Position numbers and translations under genes: made by a program. This document shows, in pieces, positions 17,352 to 26,004 of a stretch of DNA of 64,000 bases (positions are counted from its first letter, which is position 1; each line of letters opens with the position of its first letter). Origin of the DNA: an uncultured Rhodocyclaceae bacterium (lineage in GTDB: Bacteria; Pseudomonadota; Gammaproteobacteria; Burkholderiales; Rhodocyclaceae); contig CAJQTY010000003.1 of assembly GCA_907163075.1 (NCBI GenBank), positions 796,637 to 860,636 of the forward strand, in the 5' to 3' direction. A model generated the notes under the pieces. That model did no database searches and was not told the DNA's origin. It saw only the letters and a list, made by a program, of their open reading frames with translations.

Positions 17352-18524
17352 ATGCTTTTTGATGTTGTCATCGTCGGCGGCGGCCTGGCCGGGCTTTCAC
17401 TGGCCTGCGCCCTGCGCGATACGCGCCTGAGAATCGCGCTGCTGGAAAACCACGCACCGAAGCCGACGACCGGCTGGGATGCGCGTGTCTATGCGATCAG
17501 CCCGGCCAACGCCGACTTCCTGCAAAAGATCGGCGCCTGGAAGCATCTCGACGCGCAACGCATCGCCCCCATCCACGCCATGAAAATCGTCGGCGACGAT
17601 GGCGCCCGACTCGACTTTTCGGCCTATCAATCGGGCGTCCCGGAACTCGGCTGGATTCTCGAATCGTCGCTGATGGCCTGCGAGCTGTGGGAGAGCGTCA
17701 AGCGCCAGGGCAACCTCACGCTGCTCTGCCCGGCCGCGCCAAGTGCCGTCGAGATAGGCGAAAAAGCGGCCGTACTGACTCTGGGCGATGGCCAGTCGCT
17801 GTCGACCAAACTGCTGGTCGGCGCCGACGGACGCGATTCATGGGTCCGCGAAGCCGCCGGTCTGCCGGCGATCAACACGCCCTACGGTGAAATGGGCGTG
17901 GTCGCCAACTTCGAATGTGAACGCCCGCATCGCGGTATCGCCCGCCAATGGTTCCGCGACGATGGCGTCCTGGCCTGGCTGCCGCTGGCCGGCGACGACG
18001 CTGCCAATCGTTTCTCGATGGTCTGGTCGACGCCCGATGCCCACGCCGCCGAACTGCTGGCCCTGTCTCCCGAAGCGCTGTGTGCGCGCGTTGCCACGGC
18101 GGGCGCCAGCGAACTGGGCGAACTCCGGCTGTTGACGCCGGCCACCGCCTTCCCGCTGCGCCTGATGCGCGTGCCGCGCACCGTCGCGCCGCGTGTGGCG
18201 CTGGTCGGTGACGCCGCGCACGGCATTCACCCCTTGTCCGGTCATGGCATCAACCTTGGCTACCAGGACGCCAGGGCGCTCGCCGAACTGCTGGCCGCCA
18301 CGCCGGAATGGCAGGACATCGGCAGCGAACACCTGCTGCGCCGATACCAGCGCGCCCGACGCGAGGAAACGGTTTTACTGCAGTACACAACTCACACAAT
18401 CCGCCGGCTTTTTCGTGAGAAACTTCCTGGCCTCAAGCCCTTGCGCAACATCGGATTGAACCTGACCAACGCCTTGCCGGTCGTAAAAAACCTGCTGGTA
18501 CGTTACGCGCTCGGCTCCTTTTAA
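17352..18524 (+). CDS. UbiH/UbiF/COQ6-family FAD-dependent hydroxylase
   Basis: A 390-residue flavoprotein monooxygenase. The N-terminal dinucleotide fold VVIVGGGLAGLSLACAL, the second FAD motif LVGADGRDSWVREAAG (about 155) and the third motif RVALVGDAAHGIHPLSGHGI (about 285) are all intact. This family hydroxylates the aromatic ring during ubiquinone synthesis at the inner face of the membrane. Which ring position (UbiH, UbiF, UbiI or UbiM type) cannot be decided by eye. GGAG at 17341-17344 supports the start. A DsbC-like gene follows after 29 bp and is probably co-transcribed, a pairing seen in other betaproteobacteria. Confidence 0.88.
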   Translation: MLFDVVIVGGGLAGLSLACALRDTRLRIALLENHAPKPTTGWDARVYAISPANADFLQKIGAWKHLDAQRIAPIHAMKIVGDDGARLDFSAYQSGVPELGWILESSLMACELWESVKRQGNLTLLCPAAPSAVEIGEKAAVLTLGDGQSLSTKLLVGADGRDSWVREAAGLPAINTPYGEMGVVANFECERPHRGIARQWFRDDGVLAWLPLAGDDAANRFSMVWSTPDAHAAELLALSPEALCARVATAGASELGELRLLTPATAFPLRLMRVPRTVAPRVALVGDAAHGIHPLSGHGINLGYQDARALAELLAATPEWQDIGSEHLLRRYQRARREETVLLQYTTHTIRRLFREKLPGLKPLRNIGLNLTNALPVVKNLLVRYALGSF

Positions 18525-18553
18525 ACCAAGATGTGATCTGACGGAGAAATTTC

Positions 18554-19288
18554 ATGCTCAAAAAGCTCCTGGCACTGATACTGGCGGCAGCACTCGGAAT
18601 GCCGGTCCTTGCCGAAGAAGCCAGTGCCAAAAAAGCGGACAAATCCAGTAGTGTCAAGGAAGCGATCGAAGCCAAACTGGGCACCAAGGTGACCAGCGTG
18701 AACAAGAGCCCGTATCTCGGACTGTACGAAGTCTACGCCGAGGGCCAGATCCTCTATACCGACGAGAAGCTCTCGGTAATCATTGCCGGCACGCTGATCG
18801 ACGGCAAGACCATGAAGAACTACTCGGCCGAGCGCATGCAGAAACTGACGGCGATCAAATTCACCGACCTGCCCCTGGAACTCGCCGTCAAGCAGGTGCG
18901 CGGCGACGGCAAGCGAATCCTGGCCAGTTTCGAAGACCCGAACTGCGGCTACTGCAAAAAGCTGGCGAAGGATACCGCCAGGCTTGAAAACGTGACAATC
19001 TACACCTTCCTCTACCCGATTCTCTCGCCTGACTCGCTCGAGAAGTCAAACCAGATCTGGTGCGCCTCCGACAAGGCCAAGGCCTGGAATGACTGGATGC
19101 AGGACGGAAAGGCCCCTTCCGGCAAGAGCGACTGCGATACGAGCGCGGTGCAGAAGACGGTTGAACTCGGCCGCAGACTGGCCATCACCGGCACACCGAC
19201 CCTGTTCTTTGCCGACGGCGAACGCATACCAGGTGCCGTGCCGATCGCCCAGATCGAGAAGAAGCTGGAGCAGGTGCCGAGAAAGTAA
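18554..19288 (+). CDS. dsbC: DsbC-like periplasmic disulfide isomerase
   Basis: 244 residues with an N-terminal signal peptide (MLKKLLALILAAALGMPVLA), a DsbC-type dimerisation domain (about 35-95: LGTKVTSVNKSPYLGLYEVY) and a thioredoxin fold with active site CGYC at 131-134 (FEDPNCGYCKKLAKD). The cis-Pro loop ITGTPTLFFADG is near residue 215. Such proteins reshuffle wrong disulfides in the periplasm and are kept reduced by DsbD, which is not in view. Two further cysteines (WCASD and SDCDTS) match the structural pair of DsbC. GGAG precedes the start. Confidence 0.92.
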   Translation: MLKKLLALILAAALGMPVLAEEASAKKADKSSSVKEAIEAKLGTKVTSVNKSPYLGLYEVYAEGQILYTDEKLSVIIAGTLIDGKTMKNYSAERMQKLTAIKFTDLPLELAVKQVRGDGKRILASFEDPNCGYCKKLAKDTARLENVTIYTFLYPILSPDSLEKSNQIWCASDKAKAWNDWMQDGKAPSGKSDCDTSAVQKTVELGRRLAITGTPTLFFADGERIPGAVPIAQIEKKLEQVPRK

Positions 19289-19328
19289 GCGGCGGCCGCC
19301 GGTGCCGAGAACCGGCGGCGCCAAGCTG

Positions 19329-19433
19329 CACGCTGTCTGGAACTAGCGCAATCAGCCGCTAGGGCGGAAAAGCGCAGCGCCTTCCGCCATATAAACCCCG
19401 TTCGGCGGATAACGCTACGCTCATCCGCCCTAC
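19329..19433. repeat. REP-like palindromic repeat, copy 1
   Basis: This 105-bp element starts CACGCTGTCTGGA and carries two back-to-back hairpins: GGGCGGAAAAGCGCAGCGC with CTTCCGCC, then CGGCGGATAACGCTACGC with TCATCCGCCCTAC. The outer ends GGGCGG and CCGCCC also pair. Copy 2 at 23497-23601 is almost identical over the same span including the CACGCTGTCTGGA lead. It lies downstream of dsbC and 54 bp from the end of the facing gene at 19488. Confidence 0.8.
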
Positions 19434-19487
19434 AAAGCCGTACCTGCCTGGCTTTCAAATAGGCGTCATCAAGATCGCATCACGACA

Positions 19488-19769
19488 CTAGCCCTGCTTC
19501 TCTTCGTTTTCCAGCGCCTTGCTGGTAATCGCGTGATAGAGGCTCATCATCTGTGCCGCCAGATCCTGGTATTCAGGATGGCGCGCCAGTAGCGGCTTCA
19601 ACTCGTTGCAATCGGTAAACACGCGTTCCAGAAAATCGATATCCAGATCCTCCAGCACGCCGCCCTGATCGACCTTGGCTTTCAGGTCGAGGGCTCGCGG
19701 CAGTCGCTGCTCTTCCATGCGCTCCACGATCACGGCGAGCACGCCCGCCTCGTTCGATTCATCGTTCAT
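19488..19769 (-). CDS. small conserved-looking hypothetical protein, 93 aa
   Basis: An acidic, helical cytoplasmic protein (MNDESNEAGVLAVIVERMEE, LKAKVDQGGVLEDLDIDFLE, AAQMMSLYHAITSKALENEE). AGGAGTGAACG before the ATG is a strong ribosome site, which supports a real gene. No motif or family is recognised. It lies at the end of a minus-strand pair behind the PlpD-like gene, separated from it by 88 bp. Confidence 0.75.
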   Translation of the reverse strand: MNDESNEAGVLAVIVERMEEQRLPRALDLKAKVDQGGVLEDLDIDFLERVFTDCNELKPLLARHPEYQDLAAQMMSLYHAITSKALENEEKQG

Positions 19770-19857
19770 CGTTCACTCCTGTCACTCACGTTCAATCACG
19801 TTCAATCCGATTATCCGCCTCGCGGCGCGCCCGCACCAGTCTTGATCATGCGCTTTG

Positions 19858-22056
19858 TCAAGGCGTCCCGATGAACAGATAGATACTGGACGAGCCCGCG
19901 TCGGATCGCCCGAAACCCAGGTACACAGGCCCGAACGGTGTTTCGCCGCCGAGGTAGATCGACGCCGAATTCAGCCAGCCGGTGCGCGCAGTCTCAGTAT
20001 AGGGCCTTCCGACCTTGCCGGCCTCGAGCCCGAAGCCGGCGCGCATGTCGCCGCGCAAGCCGAGCGGCAAGCGGCCGATGATTTTTTCGATACGCAGGCC
20101 GGCGTAGCTGATCTCGTCGCCGTTCAACTGATTCGGCGCGAAGCCGGAAAGGTTGCCGAAGCCGCCCAGCGTACCGGCATCGTAGATCGGCAAATGCCCC
20201 CTGGGCGATCCCTGATAGCTGAGTTTTCCGTTCAGTACATAATCCTTGAGCGAGTAGGAACCGGTCAATTCGGCGTTAAGCTTGCTGTAACCCTCTTTCG
20301 GCGAGTTGAAATAGACCAGCTTGGAGGACCAGCCAGAGGTCGGGAAATATAGCCGGTCGAGCTGGTCGAAATCGAGCGACAGGTATTCGCCGCCGTAGGA
20401 TTTCCTGGTTTTCTCGGGAAATACCGCGGACGGTATGCCGGTCCCCAGGTCGGCCTCAAGCCAGACTTGGCGCCAGCCGGCATGCACCTGCCCGAGCAGG
20501 CCGACATTGACGCCGGCGCCAAACGATGCGACGCGGGTGTTCTTCTCGTAATCGGCCAGCTTCTTGTCGTCCTGGTAAATGCCGATGGTCTCCGTCGCGG
20601 TGGACAAGGCGCTCTCCAGAAAATAGCGTTGCCGTGCCTCGACCGGCTGGTACAAATCCACGCCCAGCGCGTTTCTGCGACCCAGCTCGGCGGCCACGAT
20701 AAGCTCGCCGCCGAGGCTGTTGAGCCAGGTCTTGTCGTAGGCGGCGCGCAGGCTGTACGAAGAATCCTGCTTGAAGTTGGAATCCAGGCTGATGCCAAAG
20801 CGCAGATAGTCCGGCCCCCAGCTTTTTTCCACCGGCAGCACGTGCAGGATGTTGCGATCCCTTGTCGTCAGCAGCGAATAGTCGACGCTCTGGTACCAGC
20901 CGTCGCCATACATGCGCAACACGTCCTCGTTGATCCGCGTATCGTCCACGTGGTCGCCGGGCTTGATCCGCAACCGCCGCTCGACCGCCGCCGGATTGAC
21001 CACCTTCATCTCGGCAATCCGTATTTCGTCGATCACTGGCGACGCCTGCCGCGCATAGGCGATGGTTTTCACCCAGGCGGCGTAGGTTTCCGCGTCCACC
21101 GAAAGTGCCTGCAGGCGATCGCTCATCTGCTCGGCGGCCTTCCTGCCGCGATCGGCGGTTTCCGAACTCTTGCTGAAATCGCCGGCTGTTATTCCCGCCA
21201 GATCGGGCTTGATGTAGATGTCGGACGGCTTGAGCGTGGCCAGCGAGCGTGTCACGTTCTGCTCGGTCAGGATATTGACCATCTGCACCGACACGGTGAG
21301 CAATGAACCGACGTCTTCCGCCTTCATCAGCGGCGAGCCGACATTGACGGCAATCACGATATCGGCCTGGCAACGCGCACGCACTTCCGCGATCGGCAGG
21401 TTGTCGACCAAGCCGCCATCGACCAGTTTGTGCCCCTGATAGTCGACCGGCGACATCAGCCCTGGAACCGACATGCTGGCGCGCATGGCCTGGGTCAGGC
21501 TGCCCTCGCGAAAAACCACCCGGTCGCCGTTACCGATGTCGGTGGCGATGATCGACAGAGGCAACGGCAGCGCTTCGATGGTGCGCTCGCCAAGGTCGGA
21601 ATTGACCAGGCGATTGAAGAACAGCTTGATCTTCTGCCCCGAGACGACGCCTCCCTGATAGGCCACGCCGTCGCCGCTCACCCCCATTTCCGAGCCCGGC
21701 AGGAAGCGCTTGGAAATGACCTTGTTGCGGTAATTGATTTCGGAATACGCGGGATTGTCCTGGAACATGTCGCTCCAGTCGGCCTTCGCCAGTTCGCTAC
21801 GCATCTCGGCGGGCGACAGACCGGCGGCGTAAGCGCCGGAAACCAGCGCTCCCATGCTGGTGCCGGCGACGCAATCGACCGGCACGCGCAGTTTCTCCAG
21901 CACTTCCAGCACGCCGATGTGCGCCGCGCCGCGCGCGCCACCGCCGCCGAGCACCAGGCCAATGCGCGGGCGCGTCGCTTCCGCGGCGTGGGTCAGTGAC
22001 GCGAGAAGAAAAAGGCCGGCAAGCGCCAACCCTCGAAAGCTAAAATGCATATTCAT
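19858..22056 (-). CDS. PlpD-like protein: patatin phospholipase with POTRA and outer-membrane beta-barrel
   Basis: 732 residues. A signal peptide (LALAGLFLLASLTHA, cut near 25) precedes a patatin domain with oxyanion loop LVLGGGGARGAAHIG, nucleophile Ser67 in GTSMG and the DGG Asp near 211 (LVDGGLVDNLP). A POTRA-like stretch (about 345-420: VDDTRINEDVLRMYGDGWYQ) leads to a BamA/TamA-type barrel of aromatic-rich strands ending YLFIGTP. This is the architecture of type Vd autotransporters such as PlpD of Pseudomonas, in which a barrel delivers a phospholipase A1 to the surface. The catalytic dyad is intact. The ending lacks the usual terminal Phe, so barrel insertion may use another signal. Confidence 0.9.
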   Translation of the reverse strand: MNMHFSFRGLALAGLFLLASLTHAAEATRPRIGLVLGGGGARGAAHIGVLEVLEKLRVPVDCVAGTSMGALVSGAYAAGLSPAEMRSELAKADWSDMFQDNPAYSEINYRNKVISKRFLPGSEMGVSGDGVAYQGGVVSGQKIKLFFNRLVNSDLGERTIEALPLPLSIIATDIGNGDRVVFREGSLTQAMRASMSVPGLMSPVDYQGHKLVDGGLVDNLPIAEVRARCQADIVIAVNVGSPLMKAEDVGSLLTVSVQMVNILTEQNVTRSLATLKPSDIYIKPDLAGITAGDFSKSSETADRGRKAAEQMSDRLQALSVDAETYAAWVKTIAYARQASPVIDEIRIAEMKVVNPAAVERRLRIKPGDHVDDTRINEDVLRMYGDGWYQSVDYSLLTTRDRNILHVLPVEKSWGPDYLRFGISLDSNFKQDSSYSLRAAYDKTWLNSLGGELIVAAELGRRNALGVDLYQPVEARQRYFLESALSTATETIGIYQDDKKLADYEKNTRVASFGAGVNVGLLGQVHAGWRQVWLEADLGTGIPSAVFPEKTRKSYGGEYLSLDFDQLDRLYFPTSGWSSKLVYFNSPKEGYSKLNAELTGSYSLKDYVLNGKLSYQGSPRGHLPIYDAGTLGGFGNLSGFAPNQLNGDEISYAGLRIEKIIGRLPLGLRGDMRAGFGLEAGKVGRPYTETARTGWLNSASIYLGGETPFGPVYLGFGRSDAGSSSIYLFIGTP

Positions 22057-22574
22057 TCAACACCATTTCAGGAATACCACCCTGGATAGTTAATAAAACC
22101 ATCTGTTTTTACATCGAATTCATAACAAACGGAAATCAGTTGAAACCTGCGCGCTCGTCCGGTCTTTCGCTGGAGCGGCGATCGGATCGTCGGTCATCTG
22201 ACCTTGTGCTTGCTGGCCTGTTTCCGCGAAGCGCAAATGATCCGGCTCTTGCGCCACCCGCAGATCCAACTCGACAGCCCGGTCATCCATTCCAGGATCA
22301 TCCAGCCGCGCCCGCTCAGCGTCGTCGAGGCAACACGCGAACTGGCCGAGGTACGCGCCGTGCCACTCCAGATGAAAGGCCACACCGTTTGGCTGCGCAC
22401 CGATAGCAACGGCAACGTGACGCATCCGGCAACATTGGCGAGGCAGCAAGAAGTTCCTGCAAAAAGGGATGGACGGGTACGTCGACCGGGTGAAGAAACA
22501 TACCGCCTGAAATACCGTCTGACGCCACGCGGCACGCGCCGGATCGAACATCCGGCGTTGGCGGCGGCGCATGC
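22057..22574. other. 518-bp gap with no gene I can support
   Basis: Several frames stay open on both strands, including a plus frame with VIHSRIIQPRPLSVVEATRE and a minus frame with VAFHLEWHGAYLGQFACCLD, but none has a ribosome site or a family match and they exclude one another. The first 80 bases upstream of the PlpD-like gene are AT-rich (22076-22140) and probably hold its promoter. The rest may be a decayed gene; neither strand is preferred. Confidence 0.4.
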
Positions 22575-23237
22575 TCAGAGCGTTTTCCCGGCGAGCCGGT
22601 CGAGCGCGGCATGCAGTTCGGTACGCAATTCGGCAAGCTCCTGCTCGAGCCGGGCGACACGATCGGCCAGCGCGGCGTTGACGCCCGGATCGGCATCGCG
22701 CAGCCGGGCTGGCTCGGCCGGCAAGCTGGGTTCGCCACACAGCAGGTGCACCCAGCGGTGCTCGCGCGATCCGGGCTGCTTGGGCAGCCTGACCACCAGC
22801 GCACCGCTGCCGCGCGCGGCAAGTTCGTCAAGATAGGCCTCGACAGACGAGGCGTCGTCAAAGCGGTATAAGCGCTCGCAATTGGCGCGCAGTTCGCTGA
22901 CGGTTTGCGCGCCGCGCAACATCAGCACGGCAAGAAGAGCGACGCTGGCCTGCGGCAAGCTGTAGCATTTGCCGAAATTCTGCGCGTAACGCAGCACGCG
23001 GCCGGAGGCGCCGTAGGTTTCGAGCACCAGCACGCGGCTGCGCAGTTCCTCCAGCGCGGCCTGGATTTCGCTCTCGCCGACGCTCATCACCGGCTCGCGC
23101 GAACTCTTCTGATTGCACCCGGACGCCAGGCTGTTAAGCGTCAGCGGATAGGCGTCGGGCGTCGTCTTTTCCTTCTCGACCAGCACACCGAGGATGCGGG
23201 CTTCAAGCAAGGTCAGTGCGGGCAATGCATGGCTCAT
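22575..23237 (-). CDS. YceH-family protein (DUF480)
   Basis: 220 residues. The N-terminal block LTLLEARILGVLVEKEKTTP, then DAYPLTLNSLASGCNQKSSR and EPVMSVGESE, is the signature of the YceH/DUF480 family, whose structure shows two winged-helix domains. The second repeat (LPQASVALLAVLMLRGAQTV) and a coiled C-terminus (ALADRVARLEQELAELRTEL) are visible. Family function is unknown; it is a DNA-binding-like cytoplasmic protein. A GGGGGAAAA tract precedes the start. It stands alone with no operon partners. Confidence 0.9.
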   Translation of the reverse strand: MSHALPALTLLEARILGVLVEKEKTTPDAYPLTLNSLASGCNQKSSREPVMSVGESEIQAALEELRSRVLVLETYGASGRVLRYAQNFGKCYSLPQASVALLAVLMLRGAQTVSELRANCERLYRFDDASSVEAYLDELAARGSGALVVRLPKQPGSREHRWVHLLCGEPSLPAEPARLRDADPGVNAALADRVARLEQELAELRTELHAALDRLAGKTL

Positions 23238-23656
23238 GTCGTTTTCCCCCGGCTATCGGCGATGCCCGCATTCTCGCAAGCCGCCGCGCTGACCGCAAGC
23301 CGGGCGGCAGCTGATACAAAGGACTGATCTCATCAGCCCAATGAAATCGCCCGGAAATACTCACGGAAAAAAAGTTGCACAATCACCTGGCGCCCGCTCT
23401 CCAAACGGTCGGCACCGCCGAAGTTGTTCCTCGGGCCGAGCGATACGGCCAGCAGTTGAAGGCCGCTGTGACCGCCGCGGCGCTAGTGTTGTGTGACACG
23501 CTGTCTGGAGCCTATACCAACGGCCGGTAGGGCGGAAAAGCGCAGCGCCTTCCGCCGTCCGAGCGCCATTCGGCGGATAACGCTACGCTCATCCGCCCTA
23601 CGCAGCTTAAAGCCGAATCGCCGCCCCTTTCCTTGCTTTGGCGAGGCGGCGCGAAG
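23238..23656. other. 419-bp intergenic region holding a REP-like repeat
   Basis: No gene with a start signal or recognisable product is seen. The first 100 bp upstream of the YceH gene probably carry its promoter. The second half contains REP-like copy 2 (23497-23601), directly before the 3' end of the DUF995-like gene. Confidence 0.5.
23497..23601. repeat. REP-like palindromic repeat, copy 2
   Basis: The element matches copy 1 at 19329-19433: the same CACGCTGTCTGGA lead, GTAGGGCGGAAAAGCGCAGC, CTTCCGCC, then CGGCGGATAACGCTACGC and TCATCCGCCCTAC. Differences are concentrated in the spacer between the two hairpins. The outer GTAGGGCGG and CCGCCCTAC ends are perfectly complementary, so the whole unit can fold as one imperfect cruciform. 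Confidence 0.8.
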
Positions 23657-24082
23657 CTACCTGGAAAACTCGATCTCGTGAGCTTTTGTCGTACCGTCGG
23701 CAACAGACTTGACGCCGAAGTATTTTTCCCCGACCTTGAAAATGTATCGGCACCAACTTTCGGAGTCCCTCGGCCACTCCAGGGTAACGCAATACGCTCC
23801 GTTGTCACCGACGTGCCATGTGCCTTGCGCCCGTCCCGACCGGCCCGAACTGCCGCGACCATCGCTTGAGGCGACGAACGTTCCCTCGGGCTCGTTCGTC
23901 CAGCGATGAGTACTACCGCTTTGGGTACGCTTGACGACCTGGGCACCCGGCATCAGTTGCCGGAGTTCATTCACGGACAACTGAATTCCGTCCTGTGCCT
24001 GTATATCGTTCAAGACCAGGATATCCGCTTGCACAGCCAATGGCAGTGCAAGCAGCGTCGATGCAAGTGCAAACCAGCGCAT
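23657..24082 (-). CDS. secreted DUF995-like hypothetical protein
   Basis: 141 residues with a signal peptide (MRWFALASTLLALPLAVQAD). The mature part starts NDIQAQDGIQLSVNELRQLM, typical of a short N-terminal helix choosing a threshold element. A middle GTWHVGDNGAYCVTLEWP and SWCRYIFKVGEKYF contain the single Cys pair and Trp residues seen in DUF995 periplasmic proteins; I make that assignment from pattern only. AGGAGG directly upstream of the ATG is a strong ribosome site. Function is unknown, and the location is probably periplasmic. Confidence 0.75.
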   Translation of the reverse strand: MRWFALASTLLALPLAVQADILVLNDIQAQDGIQLSVNELRQLMPGAQVVKRTQSGSTHRWTNEPEGTFVASSDGRGSSGRSGRAQGTWHVGDNGAYCVTLEWPRDSESWCRYIFKVGEKYFGVKSVADGTTKAHEIEFSR

Positions 24083-24478
24083 GGAACCTCCTATCGGAAT
24101 GGGGAGTTCGTTCCGTACCGTAACGCCGACGTCCCCCCCTGAAAGAACGTCGCATAGCCAGTTTAGACCTTCTTTTCTCGGTCATTCGACTTCTTGCTTG
24201 CAAATTCGATGACATACGAAATTGCGGCTACAACGATACGCCCTGAGAGCTGGGCGAACTGACTCTGGGAGACCACGGCATCGTGTAGGTCGGAAAAGCC
24301 GAAGGCGCCTTCCGATGTTCGGCGTCTGCCGGTGGCGTATTGGCCGCGTCGGAAGGCGCTGCGCTTTTCCGACCTACGGCGTGGTGGCGCGGAGAGCGCC
24401 GAGTTCACGAAAGGTTCGGACGGGGAACCAAAGCGCCGCCCGGCGGTTCGGACACGGATTGCCAGAAGCCGACCGCCA
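24083..24478. other. 396-bp intergenic region between divergent genes
   Basis: It carries promoters for the DUF995-like gene (minus) and the acyltransferase gene (plus), and a palindromic repeat at 24285-24377. The open frame continuing upstream of the acyltransferase runs through the repeat and is not credible as coding. An AT-rich patch at 24160-24230 is the likely promoter side. Confidence 0.45.
24285..24377. repeat. REP-like palindromic repeat, variant with GTAGGTCGG ends
   Basis: GTAGGTCGGAAAAGC at 24285 pairs with GCGCTTTTCCGACCTAC at the other end (to 24377). Inside lies GGCGCCTTCCGA mirrored by TCGGAAGGCGC. It resembles copies 1 and 2 in layout and in the AAAGCGCAGC/GCCTTCC theme, but differs in the terminal GTAGGTCGG. 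It is therefore a second subtype of the same repeat class. Confidence 0.65.
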
Positions 24479-25627
24479 ATGCCCGCCATCACCGTCACCT
24501 CGCACCACGCCGCCGACGCCATCCCGCGCGCGGTGTGGGCGCGTCTCTGCCCGCCGAACCATCCCTTCCTCAATGCCGACTTCCTGGCGATCCTTGAGCG
24601 GCACGGGGCGGCCGGGCGGCCATGGGGCTGGCTGGCGCGCCATCTGCTGGCCAGCGACGAGCAGGGTACGGCGCTCGGCATGCTGCCGCTCTACGTCCGT
24701 TTCAACTCGCACGGCGACTTTATCCACGACTGGTCGTGGGCCGCCGCGTATAAACAACTCGGCCACGTCTATTACCCCAAACTGCTGACCGGCCTGCCGC
24801 ACACGCCGGCCGCCGGACCACGGCTGCTGGTCGGCGCAGATCCCGCGGCCTGCGCCGTCCGCCAGGCGCTGATCGACGGTGCGCTGGCGCTGGCGACGGA
24901 GCATGGCGCCTCGTCGTGGCACGTGGCGTTTGTCGAAGCCGACGACCAGGCGGCGCTGCAGGCGGCCGGCCTGCTGACCAGCCATAACGTACAGTTTCAG
25001 TGGCTGGCCGGTGACTGCGGCGATTTCGACGGCTATCTGGCGACGTTCACCGCCGAGAAGCGGCGCAAGGTCAGGGCCGAGCGGCGGCGCGCGCGGGAAA
25101 GCGGCCTCGCCATCGAAGTGCGTCACGGAGACGAAGTCGATCCCGCCGAATGGCCCGCCTTGCACGCGCTCTATGCCGCGACCTTCGACAAGTTCAACAA
25201 TTACGCGGTGTTTTCACCCGCCTGTTTTGCCGATCTGGCGCAGGCCCTGGGCCGGCGCATGGTGCTCTTCATCGCGCGCGACGGGAAGCAACCGGTGGCG
25301 CTGTCGCTCTGCTTCCGCAGTGACGACGTACTCTACGGGCGCTACTGGGGCTGCAGCGGCAACTATCACAGCCTGCATTTCGAGCTCTGCTTCTACCAGG
25401 GCATCGCCTACTGCCTGCGTGAAGGCTTGCTGCGCTTCGAGCCCGGCGCCGGCGGCGAACACAAGATCGCGCGTGGCTTCACGCCGACCCTGGTGCACTC
25501 GATGCACTGGATCGCCGATCCGCAGATGCGCGGGCTGATCGACCGCCACCTGGAGCAGCAGGGCAGCGCCGTGGCCGCCTACCGCGACGAAGCGGCGGAT
25601 CACCTGCCGTTCCGCTGCGAACCGTGA
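24479..25627 (+). CDS. GNAT/FemAB-like acyltransferase (peptidogalycan-synthesis-type, DUF482)
   Basis: 382 residues from ATG 24479 (MPAITVTSHHAADAIPRAVW). Blocks typical of the DUF482 group are visible: HPFLNADFLAILERHG, WLARHLLASDEQGTALGMLP, DFDGYLATFTAEKRRKVRAE, VLYGRYWGCSGNYHSLHFEL and EHKIARGFTPTLVHSMHWI. These proteins have two GNAT folds like FemAB and are presumed to transfer an acyl or aminoacyl group, but the substrate is not established. The frame is open further upstream, but that stretch is the palindromic repeat. No operon partners. Confidence 0.85.
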   Translation: MPAITVTSHHAADAIPRAVWARLCPPNHPFLNADFLAILERHGAAGRPWGWLARHLLASDEQGTALGMLPLYVRFNSHGDFIHDWSWAAAYKQLGHVYYPKLLTGLPHTPAAGPRLLVGADPAACAVRQALIDGALALATEHGASSWHVAFVEADDQAALQAAGLLTSHNVQFQWLAGDCGDFDGYLATFTAEKRRKVRAERRRARESGLAIEVRHGDEVDPAEWPALHALYAATFDKFNNYAVFSPACFADLAQALGRRMVLFIARDGKQPVALSLCFRSDDVLYGRYWGCSGNYHSLHFELCFYQGIAYCLREGLLRFEPGAGGEHKIARGFTPTLVHSMHWIADPQMRGLIDRHLEQQGSAVAAYRDEAADHLPFRCEP

Positions 25628-26004
25628 ACGCAGCCGCCAGTCGGAAATTCGATTTGCCGCAGACGCCAGACAAATACCCGCATTGACCGGGGCGCAAGCG
25701 CCGAGGATACTTCGCTCCATTCCGCCGGTTTCCGGGTCGCCGCAGGCAGGCGCGCCGAACGCCCCGAGGATTCCTTGTTCAACGACTGGAGGCTGATTAA
25801 TGATCTCCGACCAGGCTGTCGGCGCTGCGACCCGCTGGAAAGTTCATGCAAAATAAACTCCTGAAAAAACCTGGACGCGTCGCCAAGGCCGGCCCCGAGG
25901 CGCCGTCACCGCATCCATACTTGAATTCAAATTGCCTATTGTGCCGGCCGCGCGCCAACCGCAGCCCGCATGCCATAACACTGTTGGCGCAAAGGAGGAG
26001 GATC
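25628..26004. other. 377-bp leader region of the PEP-CTERM gene
   Basis: No gene is supported. An open frame reaches back to 25846, but the first sensible start is at 26005 behind AAAGGAGGAGG. The region should contain the promoter; I did not find a clear GG-N10-GC sigma-54 element or a recognisable riboswitch. Confidence 0.4.
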
